A stretch of DNA of 64,000 bases from Limibacter armeniacum (GCF_036880985.1 NZ_JBAJNO010000009.1:3074501-3138500), one strand, 5' to 3'; counted from the stretch's first letter, positions 7,298 through 15,723 are shown. Notes: generated by a model not told the origin, from the letters alone. Made by a program: numbers and translations.

Positions 7298-8065
7298 ATG
7301 AATCACCTGGTTATTTGGAAAGACTTCAGGCTATTTTATGGAAGTCATCCCCGGACTGTTACAGAACATAGTCACCCAATAGTTCAATTGGTTCTTGCAG
7401 TTCGAAGCACATTTCTCTCTAAAGACGACACAGGCATTTGGACAAACAAAAAGGGACTTCTTGTTGCTCCCAATTATTTACATGAATGCGATGCTAAAAA
7501 CGTTCCGATAATTAGTGTAGAGATTGATCCCGAATCTAGTCTGGGCAAATGGGTTTTGACTAATCAATTGAAAAACCGACCTATCCTTAATTACCCGTCA
7601 AACGATATAGCAACAATTGATATCGATGAGTTTTCTGTCTGCCTTAACAATGAAGACTGGCTAGCCATTAGAACGATGATTGAAAAAGTCTTCAGCTTTC
7701 GGCAAACTGATCAAACCTCTCAGAAAGACAAGCGAATACAGGATGTCTTGGATTTTATCTCAAACAATATCAATCAAAATATCACCTCAGAAAGACTCAT
7801 GGAAGTGGCTCATCTAAGTGAAAGTCGATTAATCCATCTATTCAAAGAGGTAATGGGATTACCCATTCGTAATTACATTTTATGGCATAGACTTCAAATT
7901 GTAATAGAATTGATATTGGAAGGAAATTTGCTTACTGCTGCATCTTACGAAGCTGGATTTGCAGATCAAGCTCATATGACACGAACGTTCACTAAAATGA
8001 TTGGAATTCCTCCTTCACTGATCGCTAAGAACAGCAAATTCGTTCAAGTTTCCTTTCCCCAGTAA
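7298..8065 (+). CDS. AraC-family transcriptional regulator
   Basis: 255 residues. The N-terminal half is a small cupin-like sensing domain (HSHPIVQLVLAVRS). The C-terminal 100 residues hold the double helix-turn-helix of AraC proteins: SERLMEVAHLSESRLIHLFK for the first and TAASYEAGFADQAHMTRTF for the second, with the usual FTKMIGIPPS close. The gene ends 27 bases before the metallo-hydrolase gene in the same direction, so the two probably form an operon and the regulator may respond to the substrate or product of that enzyme. Effector unknown. Confidence 0.85.
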   Translation: MNHLVIWKDFRLFYGSHPRTVTEHSHPIVQLVLAVRSTFLSKDDTGIWTNKKGLLVAPNYLHECDAKNVPIISVEIDPESSLGKWVLTNQLKNRPILNYPSNDIATIDIDEFSVCLNNEDWLAIRTMIEKVFSFRQTDQTSQKDKRIQDVLDFISNNINQNITSERLMEVAHLSESRLIHLFKEVMGLPIRNYILWHRLQIVIELILEGNLLTAASYEAGFADQAHMTRTFTKMIGIPPSLIAKNSKFVQVSFPQ

Positions 8066-8092
8066 GCCCAACTTTGCTCAAAAAACAAAGTC

Positions 8093-9016
8093 ATGAGCAA
8101 AAAAATCAAAATTCCATTGCTGGTACTAATCGTACTTATACTAGTTGTTGTGATTGGGTATCACCCCGTTAAGCCCACTCGATTGGTTTACACGCTACCC
8201 CCAAGCGAACTACCGGAGAAAAGCTGGGATGAAATACTCAATAGTAGTCCACTTATAGATCAATTTAAAGTTTTGAATACGGGTTCAGTTAAAGTGCCTC
8301 TTAGTGGAATGTTAAACACCGACAAACTAAGCGAAACTCATGATCTGAAGGAGTTCTTATGGGTGGACGTATTTGTATTCTTGTTTCATCATACGGATAG
8401 GGGGTGGTTTATGATTGATACAGGATTGGATAGTACTTTCCAAGAAGATGGCAATATTAAGGGGTTTCTGGCTACAAACTTTATCATCGAATCTAAGCAG
8501 CAAAAGAGTCAAAATATAGCTGCTCAGTTAAAAAGAGAAAATAAGGATGTAAAAGGGATATTCTTTACACATTTGCATGGTGATCACACAGCAGGTTTAC
8601 CTGAGTTGAATTCCTCAATACCCAAATATATTGGAAAAGGAGAGGAATACTTGGATATCCCGTTACTTTATCATGCTAATCATCTAACTTCTAATTCGCA
8701 ACTCATAGAACTCGATTGGTCACAAGGGATTGATAAACTTCCTTTCAGTCGTGTAATTGATATTTTCGGGGATGGGTCGATTTTGGGAGTTCATACTCCA
8801 GGTCATTCAACAAGTCACTTATCCTATCTGCTAATGACCTCCGATGGCCCAAAGCTTCTGACAGGAGATGCAAGTCACACAAGATATGGTTTTATAAATA
8901 ATATTGAACCGGGTTGGGTAGATGATCAGTTGTCAGCTGAAAACAGCCTTGCTCAATTAGTAGAGTTTCATGAAATGTTTCCAAATGTTGAGGTTATCTA
9001 TGGCCATCAACGATAA
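8093..9016 (+). CDS. Membrane-anchored metallo-beta-lactamase-fold hydrolase
   Basis: 307 residues. Residues 7-24 form an N-terminal membrane anchor or uncleaved signal (IPLLVLIVLILVVVIGY). The metallo-hydrolase core shows the zinc motif THLHGDHTAG (HxHxDH) at about residue 161, a second His in HTPGHSTSHLS, Asp in LLTGDASHT and a last His in VIYGHQ at the very end. This is the pattern of lactonase-like members such as N-acyl-homoserine lactonases; substrate is not determinable. The protein stops only one residue after the last His region, so it may lack a few C-terminal residues. Co-transcribed with the preceding AraC regulator. Confidence 0.8.
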   Translation: MSKKIKIPLLVLIVLILVVVIGYHPVKPTRLVYTLPPSELPEKSWDEILNSSPLIDQFKVLNTGSVKVPLSGMLNTDKLSETHDLKEFLWVDVFVFLFHHTDRGWFMIDTGLDSTFQEDGNIKGFLATNFIIESKQQKSQNIAAQLKRENKDVKGIFFTHLHGDHTAGLPELNSSIPKYIGKGEEYLDIPLLYHANHLTSNSQLIELDWSQGIDKLPFSRVIDIFGDGSILGVHTPGHSTSHLSYLLMTSDGPKLLTGDASHTRYGFINNIEPGWVDDQLSAENSLAQLVEFHEMFPNVEVIYGHQR

Positions 9017-9098
9017 TCGAACTGTAACAGGTGCTAAGCTTCATAGGCTTACTTAGTTATTTGCAAAGTGAAAACTGAGGCCTCCGCGACACAAGTGG

Positions 9099-9746
9099 GT
9101 GAAAGTCTCAACGCTACGACGTTGGATGAAGAAATGGGGTTACCGATGGAAAAGAAGCCGCAAAAGCTTGCTGCATAAACGGAATCAGGAAGACTTTGAA
9201 AAAGCCCACCAATGGCTGAAATCACTTAAGAAAAAGGAGGAGCAGGGAAGAATCGATCTTTATTTCTTTGATGAAATGGGCGTCAACCTTATCCCAAGTG
9301 TGCCTTATGCATGGCAACTAAAAGGTAAAAGGATATTGCTTCCTTCCGTGCCAAGTGCAAATCTGACCGTACTCGGGTTTATGAGTAGAACACAACCATT
9401 CAAGTCTTTTCTCTTTCAAGAGGCTGCTAACTCTGAAATAGTTATTGAGTGCTTTGATCGCTTTGCCAGTGACATAATTCGTCCAACCATTGTCGTGTTA
9501 GACAATGCACCTACACATCGAAGTCATAGATTCAAGGAACAAATCGAAAAATGGAGGGATAAAGGACTTACACTCTTCTTTATCCCTCCTTATTCTCCTG
9601 AGCTTAATTTGATTGAAAGACTCTGGAAAGAAATAAAATATACATGGTTGCCTAAGTATGCTTATACCTCTAAACAAGGCCTAGAAAAACAGATAATCTA
9701 TATCCTTGAAAACATAGGAGAGAAATTCTCCATTTCATTTCAATAG
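9099..9746 (+). pseudogene. IS630-type transposase, N-terminally truncated
   Basis: The 215-residue frame (starting at GTG) covers the catalytic half of an IS630/Tc1-mariner DDE transposase: FFDEMGVNLIP supplies the first Asp, VVLDNAPTHRS the second, and YSPELNLIERLWKEIK the Glu. The usual N-terminal helix-turn-helix region of about 110-130 residues is missing; the frame upstream is closed by stop codons within 60 bases. Homology seems to begin just before the annotated start (HKWVKVSTLRRWMKKWGYRW). No terminal inverted repeats were found, and a copy of the local terminator repeat begins 11 bases after the stop codon. Probably a dead fragment. Confidence 0.8.
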
Positions 9747-9756
9747 TTGCTTAATT

Positions 9757-9785
9757 AGCCAGACCTGTTGGGTTTGGCTTTTTTG
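9757..9785 (+). terminator. Intrinsic terminator of unit A
   Basis: Stem of about 10 bp (AGCCAGACC with GGGTTTGGCT, one G-T pair) and a T-run; it would end transcripts from the IS630 remnant. Confidence 0.7.
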
Positions 9786-9850
9786 TAACGGACTGCTTAT
9801 GTCAGAACCTTGATCTTAAAGATCTAAAGGATTGGGAGGATGAGGGGGAT
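9757..9850 (+). repeat. Intergenic repeat unit A (terminator block)
   Basis: Contains the stem AGCCAGACC...GGGTTTGGCT followed by TTTTTT, then a conserved tail with CCTTGATCTTAAAGATCTAA and GGATTGGGAGGATGAGGGGG. The same block recurs at 10758, 13468 and (left part only) 15466. Confidence 0.8.
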
Positions 9851-9960
9851 TGGTATTGATGGATCGCACATAAGCTGTGCCCAGCGCTGTGTTTATTTTA
9901 TTTTGTTAATAACAAGCTGCAAGGTCTATTTTGTCATTTGCTTCAGTTAATTGGAAATCA

Positions 9961-10015
9961 GGTTCGTGCTATATTGAGAAGGCGCAGGCTTGAACAAATG
10001 ATAGCTTGAGGTTAG
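9961..10015 (+). repeat. Intergenic repeat unit A (leader block)
   Basis: GTGCTATATTGAGAAGG followed by GCTTGAACAAATGATAGCTTG; the same leader precedes the sulfatase gene (11041-11090) and, diverged, lies at 13705-13750. In each case the next gene starts within roughly 30-70 bases. Confidence 0.7.
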
Positions 10016-10068
10016 GTGTTAAATGATTGACTGCTGACCGATATTAGACGAATAAGATATTTAGCATT

Positions 10069-10719
10069 ATGATCACTACTATATTTTTTGATTTTGACGG
10101 TGTAGTTATAGATTCTGAACCTGTTCATACGGAGACTAAGGCAATGGTGTTGGATGCTTATGGTATTAGCTATCCTGATGATGTGTTTGATAATTTTAAA
10201 GGTGTACCAGAAGATAAATTTTTTATGTATGCCTCTGAACATTTAGACTCCCAACATCGACCATATGAATTGTTTATAAAAAAGCGTCGTGAATATCTAG
10301 CTGAATTCCTTCCAAAGATGCCGATGATTACGGGCTTTTTGGACTTTATGGAGCATGTGAAGTTAAAAGGGCTTCGTACAGCATTGGTCACTTCTTCAAC
10401 TCAGCAAGAGCTTCAGAACCTGGATAAATATTTGAATATAATGGGACTTTTTGATCAAGTAATATCAGCTGATGCGACGTTAAGGCACAAGCCATTTCCT
10501 GATCCATACTTTAAGGCGCTGGATTTAATGGAGGTAGATCAGGATAATGCCATGGTTATTGAGGATTCCTTCAATGGGATATTGTCTGGTAAAAAGGCGG
10601 GCTGTAAGGTTTATGCTTTGACAAGTACATTCTCAAGACAAGAATTGATAAATGCTGGGGCGGATTGTGTCTTTGACAGTTATGAAGAATTGAGATTGTT
10701 GCTGGATAAAGAAGTATAA
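10069..10719 (+). CDS. HAD-superfamily phosphatase (beta-phosphoglucomutase-like)
   Basis: 216 residues. Motif I is FFDFDGVVIDSEP with the nucleophile Asp and acid Asp; the small helical cap follows (residues 15-85); motif II is ALVTSSTQQ; motif III Lys lies in RHKPFPDPY; motif IV is MVIEDSFNGI. Length and cap type match beta-phosphoglucomutases and sugar-phosphate or haloacid phosphatases. Cytoplasmic. The substrate cannot be read from the sequence. The gene stands alone between two copies of the intergenic repeat unit, each bringing a leader on one side and a terminator on the other. Confidence 0.85.
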   Translation: MITTIFFDFDGVVIDSEPVHTETKAMVLDAYGISYPDDVFDNFKGVPEDKFFMYASEHLDSQHRPYELFIKKRREYLAEFLPKMPMITGFLDFMEHVKLKGLRTALVTSSTQQELQNLDKYLNIMGLFDQVISADATLRHKPFPDPYFKALDLMEVDQDNAMVIEDSFNGILSGKKAGCKVYALTSTFSRQELINAGADCVFDSYEELRLLLDKEV

Positions 10720-10757
10720 TTAGGTGCCTAATTTAAAAGTACTATCGAAAAGGTGGG

Positions 10758-10880
10758 TATTTAAAGGAAATAATAAAGCTTAGCTAAGCCAGACCCTGTT
10801 GGGTTTGGCTTTTTTTGTGACTGACTACTTATATCTGAACCTTGATCCTAAAGATCTAAAGGATTTGGAGGATGAGGGGG
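10758..10880 (+). repeat. Intergenic repeat unit B (terminator block)
   Basis: TATTTAAAGGAAATAATAAAG, then TTAGCTAAGCCAGACCCTG and the same tail as unit A (AAAGATCTAAAGGATTTGG, GATGAGGGGG). Directly after it, unit B carries the 93-bp duplicate of the coiled-coil gene end, which unit A lacks. Confidence 0.8.
10787..10816 (+). terminator. Intrinsic terminator after the HAD gene
   Basis: AGCCAGACCC and GGGTTTGGCT form a 10-bp stem with a 4-base loop followed by seven T. Confidence 0.8.
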
Positions 10881-10884
10881 AGTG

Positions 10885-10977
10885 TTGAGCAGAAGCAGGA
10901 AAGTACCATTTCGGAGATTAGGGAGCTGAAGGAGATGATAGAAAGGATGAGGAGGTAGTGGCTTTGGGGTGAGGGGG
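10885..10977 (+). repeat. 93-bp exact duplicate, copy 2
   Basis: Identical to 6023-6115. Here no start codon or upstream part of the coiled-coil gene is present, so it is a non-functional fragment embedded in repeat unit B. Confidence 0.9.
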
Positions 10978-11040
10978 GTACTTGTTAAAGTAGTAATGTA
11001 AAACGGCTTATAACAACCTATATCCGTTTATTATATCTTA

Positions 11041-11090
11041 GGCTAGTGCTATATTAAGAGGGGGCAAGCTAGAATAAATGATAGCTTGCT
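11041..11090 (+). repeat. Intergenic repeat unit B (leader block)
   Basis: GTGCTATATTAAGAGG and AATAAATGATAGCTTG, matching the leader of unit A. It ends 28 bases before the sulfatase start codon. Confidence 0.7.
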
Positions 11091-11118
11091 TGATGTTATC
11101 AACAATAAACCTTCGACT

Positions 11119-13446
11119 ATGAAAAACTTCTTGATATTTATCCTGCCTTTATTGATATTCTCGTGCGGTCAAAACACCAAGACTGATACAAAACCTGAAA
11201 ACGTATTACCTCACCCTCCGCAAAAGTTTAATGGAAAAATAGGTGAAACTTTCGAAGATTCTAAGGAAGACTATCCGCAACCCTATCAAGCGCCTAAAGG
11301 GGCTCCCAATGTGCTTGTCATCCTTTTGGATGATGTAGGTTTCGGGCAAGCTGGTATTATGGGCGGGCCAATACCTACACCAGCTATGGATCAGCTAGCC
11401 AAAGAAGGGCTTACCTATACACGGTTTCATACGACAGGTATTTGTAGTCCTACACGTGCTGCTCTCCTGACAGGCAGAAACCATCATCAGACAGGTTTTG
11501 GAACGATATCCGAATTGTCAACTGGTTACCCGGGGTACAACAGTATTTGGGGAAAGGATGTTGGAACGATTGCCGAAGTGCTCAAACAAAATGGCTATAG
11601 TACCTCTGCCTTTGGTAAATGGCATAATACACCCGATTGGGAAACCAGTCCAATTGGACCTTTTGAGCAATGGCCAACCGGACTTGGTTTTGAATACTTT
11701 TATGGGTTTCAAGGTGGTGAAACCAATCAGTATGAGCCTCAGCTATTTAAAAATACCATACCTGTAGAGCCTGAGAAAACACCGGAAGAAGGATATCACT
11801 TGACGGAAGACCTTACTGATGATGCCATTGCTTGGATGAGTCAGCAGAAATCCATTGACCCTGAGAAACCCTACTTTATGTACTTTGCTACAGGGGCTAC
11901 GCATGCTCCCTTGCATGCACCAAAGGAATGGATAGATAAGTTTAGGGGCCAATTTGATGAAGGTTGGGATGCCATGCGTGAACATACCTTGGCACGTCAG
12001 AAGAAAATGGGCATTGTTCCGGAAAGCACTAAACTAACTGCTAGACCAGAGGCTATTCCTGCCTGGGAAAGTTTAAGTGCTGATGAAAAGAAACTATATG
12101 CCCGTCAGATGGAGGTTTTTGCGGGCTTCTTGGCACATACGGATTACTGGACAGGAAAATTGATAGAAAGCGCGAGAAGTTTGCCCGGAGGTGAGAATAC
12201 CATGATCATTTATATTATTGGAGACAATGGCTCTAGTGCTGAAGGGAGTATGACAGGGACATTGAACAATATGATGACCCAAAATGGGTTTCCTGACAAT
12301 GTAGAGAGACAGTTAAAAGAAATGGACAATTTGGGTGGGCCTGAGCATGAGAACCATTTTGCGGTGCCATGGTCTTGGGCAGGCAGTACGCCATTTCAAT
12401 GGATGAAACGTGTACCGTCTCATTTTGGTGGTACTCGCAATGGTATGATTGTTTCGTGGCCCGCATCAATCCAAGCCAAAGGGGAGAAAAGAACCCAGTT
12501 TCATCATGTGATTGATATCGCTCCTACAATTTATGAGGCTGCTCATATAGAAATGCCTACACGCATCAATGGCGTAGATCAGACTCCATTGGCAGGTGTA
12601 CCTATAAATTATTCATTCTCGGATGCCAATGCGGCTGATACCCGTACCACTCAGTATTTTGAAACGGGTGGACACCGTGCCATCTATCATGATGGCTGGG
12701 TTGCTGCTTCTTTTCATGGTGTGCCATGGGAATTGTCAGGGTCTGTCGGATTTAAGAATAACCAATGGGAGTTGTATAATATTGAGGAAGACTTTTCAGA
12801 GGCTTCTGACCTTTCAAAAGATCATCCTGAAAAGCTGGAAGAATTGAAAGGCATATTTGATGAGGAAGCTAAAAAGTTTAATGTGTATCCATTGGACGAC
12901 CGTTTTGTAGAACGTGCTACAAACCCTAACCGTCCATCGGTAGTGAGGGGAAAAACGGAATTTATCTATCTACCCGGGACTACACGTATTCCTGAGGGAA
13001 GTGCTCCTCCTGTGTATGCACGTACGCATACCATTTCTGCTAAAATCGATTATTCAAAAGGTGACGAAGGTGTAATCGTTGCTAATGGTGGTACCTCTGC
13101 GGGGTATTCCCTGTATGTTAAAGGAGGCAAGCTCATTTATTATTATAACTTCTTCCATTTGAACCACTATGAGGTAACATCTTCTGTTTTGCCTGAAGGA
13201 AATTTAGATATTCAGATGGTTTACACGCAAGAGTCTAAAGAACCAGGGGGTGGAGGCAGTGCGCAGTTATTGGTAAATGGCAAAAAGGTGGGCAGTGGTA
13301 AGGTAGATAAGGTTGTGCCTAGCAGGTATTCGGCTACAGAAACAATGGATATCGGTAAAGATTTAGGTTCTACTGTTTCTTCGGCTTATTCAGCTCCTTT
13401 TGCCTATACCGGCAGTATTGATCATGTTAAGTTTCAACTGAAATAG
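11119..13446 (+). CDS. Lipoprotein arylsulfatase (Cys-type, formylglycine-dependent)
   Basis: 775 residues from the ATG at 11119; an in-frame TTG 33 bases upstream is disfavoured because the ATG starts a clean lipoprotein signal (MKNFLIFILPLLIFSCG, Cys17). The sulfatase core shows the metal site VILLDDVGFG and the modification signature CSPTRAALLTGR, in which Cys is converted to formylglycine; GDNGSSAEG and the Lys/His residues further on complete the active site. Beyond residue about 600 the protein continues into a beta-sandwich, LamG-like or accessory domain (SYSLYVKGGKLIYYYNFF). It would hydrolyse sulfate esters at the cell surface or in the periplasm. No formylglycine-generating enzyme or other sulfatase lies nearby. 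The gene is alone between repeat units B and C. Confidence 0.9.
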   Translation: MKNFLIFILPLLIFSCGQNTKTDTKPENVLPHPPQKFNGKIGETFEDSKEDYPQPYQAPKGAPNVLVILLDDVGFGQAGIMGGPIPTPAMDQLAKEGLTYTRFHTTGICSPTRAALLTGRNHHQTGFGTISELSTGYPGYNSIWGKDVGTIAEVLKQNGYSTSAFGKWHNTPDWETSPIGPFEQWPTGLGFEYFYGFQGGETNQYEPQLFKNTIPVEPEKTPEEGYHLTEDLTDDAIAWMSQQKSIDPEKPYFMYFATGATHAPLHAPKEWIDKFRGQFDEGWDAMREHTLARQKKMGIVPESTKLTARPEAIPAWESLSADEKKLYARQMEVFAGFLAHTDYWTGKLIESARSLPGGENTMIIYIIGDNGSSAEGSMTGTLNNMMTQNGFPDNVERQLKEMDNLGGPEHENHFAVPWSWAGSTPFQWMKRVPSHFGGTRNGMIVSWPASIQAKGEKRTQFHHVIDIAPTIYEAAHIEMPTRINGVDQTPLAGVPINYSFSDANAADTRTTQYFETGGHRAIYHDGWVAASFHGVPWELSGSVGFKNNQWELYNIEEDFSEASDLSKDHPEKLEELKGIFDEEAKKFNVYPLDDRFVERATNPNRPSVVRGKTEFIYLPGTTRIPEGSAPPVYARTHTISAKIDYSKGDEGVIVANGGTSAGYSLYVKGGKLIYYYNFFHLNHYEVTSSVLPEGNLDIQMVYTQESKEPGGGGSAQLLVNGKKVGSGKVDKVVPSRYSATETMDIGKDLGSTVSSAYSAPFAYTGSIDHVKFQLK

Positions 13447-13467
13447 TAGTACTGTCAATATGCTATT

Positions 13468-13585
13468 TATTTAAAGGAATAAATCATGATTATCTGAGCC
13501 AGACCCTGATGGGTTTGGCTTTTTTTGTGACCAATTGAGCCTACATGTCTAACCCTTGATCTTAAAGATTCAAAGGATTGGGAGG
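13468..13585 (+). repeat. Intergenic repeat unit C (terminator block)
   Basis: TTATTTAAAGGAATAAATC, the AGCCAGACCCTGATGGGTTT hairpin and a diverged tail CTTGATCTTAAAGATTCAAA and GGATTGGGAGG. Confidence 0.75.
13497..13526 (+). terminator. Intrinsic terminator after the sulfatase gene
   Basis: AGCCAGACCC pairs with GGGTTTGGCT around a 4-base loop, followed by seven T. Confidence 0.8.
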
Positions 13586-13704
13586 TAAATTGGTGTTGAT
13601 GAGTAGCAAAATAGGCTAACCTCTATAAAATCTTCCTTTGTGCCTTGTCAAATAAATGCAGTAAAGTTATTTATAACACTTAGTATCTGTTTATTCAATA
13701 TTGG

Positions 13705-13750
13705 GATAGTCCTATATTGGAAAGGGTTAAGTTTGAACAAACGATAGCTG
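13705..13750 (+). repeat. Intergenic repeat unit C (leader block, diverged)
   Basis: GTCCTATATTGGAAAGG and TTTGAACAAACGATAGCTGG correspond to the leaders of units A and B. Here no plus-strand gene follows directly; the next gene (HxlR type) is on the minus strand and converges. Confidence 0.55.
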
Positions 13751-13805
13751 GGTATTGTGTGGCATATTGGAAACCCCTTACATACAGGGTGAAATTGGTA
13801 AATGA

Positions 13806-14132
13806 TTAGATATGAAATTCATCAATAGATTTTTCAAAAAGGATTCCTCCTTTATACATTCCTTTGAGGACAGGATGAATCTCTTTACCAAGTTCAGTTA
13901 AGCTGTATTCAACGCGAGGAGGAACTTCGGGAAAAACAGTTCGATTTATTAGTCCATCCGATTCTAATTCTTTTAGTTGTTTAGTCAGCATTCGTTCACT
14001 AATATCGGTTAATAGTTTAACCAATTCACTATATCTTTTATCACCTTGGAAAAGGTGCAAAATAATAGTGCCTTTTCGTTTCCCTTTAATAACATTTATA
14101 AATGTATCAATCGGACAATAACTTTTTTTCAT
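13806..14132 (-). CDS. HxlR-family transcriptional regulator
   Basis: 108 residues, a single winged helix-turn-helix domain of the HxlR (MarR-like) type: Cys6 in KSYCPIDTFINVIKGKRKGT, then the recognition part RYSELVKLLTDISERMLTKQ and the wing NRTVFPEVPPRVEYSLTELG. Family members often sense redox or electrophile stress through the N-terminal Cys and control an adjacent oxidoreductase gene. That fits its place here: it is divergent from the quinone-reductase gene, sharing a 132-base intergenic region that must hold both promoters and the operator. No clear operator palindrome was picked out. Confidence 0.85.
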   Translation of the reverse strand: MKKSYCPIDTFINVIKGKRKGTIILHLFQGDKRYSELVKLLTDISERMLTKQLKELESDGLINRTVFPEVPPRVEYSLTELGKEIHPVLKGMYKGGILFEKSIDEFHI

Positions 14133-14264
14133 TTTTTTCTTCCCTCAAAGTCTTTAAAATACTAAAACAGAAATAAATGTTCGTATACCAACCATTTGTA
14201 AGTTCTTGACAGACAAAATATTTATCCTGAAATTTGAGCAAAAATAAGTAAAATTTTAAGACAA

Positions 14265-15269
14265 ATGATGGTACAGAATAGTTCTACATTTAAAGCATTT
14301 CGAATTGAAGAGATTGATGGTAATTATCAAGGCTCAATTAAAGAAATGGAATTTAGCACTTTAAACAACAATGAGGTCTTAGTAAAAGTGCACTATAGTT
14401 CATTGAATTATAAAGATGCTTTATCAGCTTCGGGAAATAAAGGAGTAACGAGAAATTATCCACACACACCGGGTATTGACGCAGTTGGAACAATAGTAAA
14501 ATCGAACAGTGATTTGTTTACTATTGGTGAAAAAGCAATTGTAACCAGTTATGATTTAGGCATGAATACAGATGGCGGATTTGCTGAGTATATTCAAGTT
14601 CCATCAGAATGGGTTGTAAAATTGCCTGAGAAAATGACAATGCAAGAGGCAATGATATATGGTACTGCAGGTTTAACAGCAGGAATGTCAGTATTAAGAC
14701 TTACGGAGTTGATGAAGCCAGAGGATGGTAAAATTGTGGTTTCAGGTGCAACCGGTGGAGTTGGTGCGTTGAGTGTTTCCATTTTAAGTAAATTGGGTTA
14801 TTCGGTCGTAGCAATAACAGGTAAGGAAACAGAACGGGACTATTTAATTAATCTTGGAGCTGAGGAGGTGCTATTGCGTAGTGAGGTTGAAAATTTTGTT
14901 AAAAAGCCATTGTTAAAACCTTTGTTTGCCGGTGCTATAGATACTGTTGGTGGTATAATACTTGAAAATATAATTAAATCAATTGATTCAATGGGTGTTG
15001 TAACTTGTTGTGGAAATGTTGCATCTCCAGAACTTGATTTGACCGTTTTTCCCTTCATTCTGAGAGGTGTCACACTCATTGGAATAGATTCTCAAAACTA
15101 TCCAATGAAATACAGAAAAATAGTGTGGAATAAGTTAGCTCAAGAATGGAAACCTAAACAATTAGATTACACTTGCAATGAAATTAAACTTGAGGATGTA
15201 ACGCTAAAAATTGAATTAATGCTAAAGGGAAAATTAAAAGGAAGAACTGTATTAAATTTGACTGAATAA
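14265..15269 (+). CDS. Zinc-free MDR-type NADPH oxidoreductase (YhdH/AcuI family)
   Basis: 334 residues (a second ATG directly follows the first). Medium-chain dehydrogenase/reductase with the quinone-oxidoreductase N-terminus (VKVHYSSLNYKDALSASGNKG, HTPGIDAVGTIV) and the Rossmann motif VSGATGGVGALSVSIL at about residue 160. The sequence pattern, in particular SLNYKDALA and the TPGID stretch, is that of the YhdH/AcuI acryloyl-CoA reductase-like group, which reduces electron-poor double bonds with NADPH; no structural-zinc Cys cluster is seen. Divergent from an HxlR regulator that probably controls it in response to an electrophile. Low G+C compared with the mobile element to its right. Confidence 0.85.
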   Translation: MMVQNSSTFKAFRIEEIDGNYQGSIKEMEFSTLNNNEVLVKVHYSSLNYKDALSASGNKGVTRNYPHTPGIDAVGTIVKSNSDLFTIGEKAIVTSYDLGMNTDGGFAEYIQVPSEWVVKLPEKMTMQEAMIYGTAGLTAGMSVLRLTELMKPEDGKIVVSGATGGVGALSVSILSKLGYSVVAITGKETERDYLINLGAEEVLLRSEVENFVKKPLLKPLFAGAIDTVGGIILENIIKSIDSMGVVTCCGNVASPELDLTVFPFILRGVTLIGIDSQNYPMKYRKIVWNKLAQEWKPKQLDYTCNEIKLEDVTLKIELMLKGKLKGRTVLNLTE

Positions 15270-15270
15270 A

Positions 15271-15414
15271 TACGCAACACAACATTTTGTATAAGTAATG
15301 ACAGGTGATGTGGTAAATATCAAAGTTATTAGCACGCTCAAACTGCGTAGCGATTTGACAGGAAAGTGCCACGCAATCTGCCACTACTCATACAATTTAC
15401 CGTTATAAGCCATT
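15271..15414 (+). other. attC-like imperfect palindrome at the end of the reductase gene
   Basis: Begins directly at the stop codon. TTGTATAAGTAATG (15287-15300) can pair with CACTACTCATACAA (15381-15394), 13 of 14-15 positions matching allowing G-T; the right end reads ACCGTTATAAGCCATT. The interior holds CACGCTC and TGCGTAGCG. Similar CAAC...GTATA / TATAC...ACCGTT elements occur after single genes in many Bacteroidota (recollection). In form it resembles the folded attC sites of integron gene cassettes, though the canonical GTTRRRY core is imperfect. Confidence 0.45.
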
Positions 15415-15465
15415 CGGAAAGTCCTGCGTTATGGTGAAGAGGTGGTAAGCAAGGAGATAAGGAAG

Positions 15466-15540
15466 TTATTTAAAGGAAATTATAAAGCTTAGCTAAGCCA
15501 GACCCTGATGGGTTTGGCTTTTTGTTTTGATGGGTTATTG
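15466..15540 (+). repeat. Intergenic repeat unit D (terminator block only)
   Basis: TTATTTAAAGGAAATTATAA, then TTAGCTAAGCCAGACCCTGA, nearly identical to unit B over 55 bases; the tail and leader parts are missing. The left edge of the mobile element lies somewhere between here and 15724. Confidence 0.8.
15496..15523 (+). terminator. Intrinsic terminator of unit D
   Basis: AGCCAGACCC pairs with GGGTTTGGCT, then five T. It would end transcripts from the reductase gene. Confidence 0.7.
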
Positions 15541-15723
15541 TCAATAGAGAGGCAGAGGGCAAAATGCCTTCTGCTTCTACTTTTATTTCAGTTGCACTGG
15601 CAGCCGGAGGAAGTAACCCACTGTCCTTGGCTGCCCTTGATGCTGGCTGAGAAAAAACCCACTGTTCACTAAATCCAAATGGTGTCCTTTGGTGTTGGGA
15701 TGCCATTTGGAATACTGCTACTC

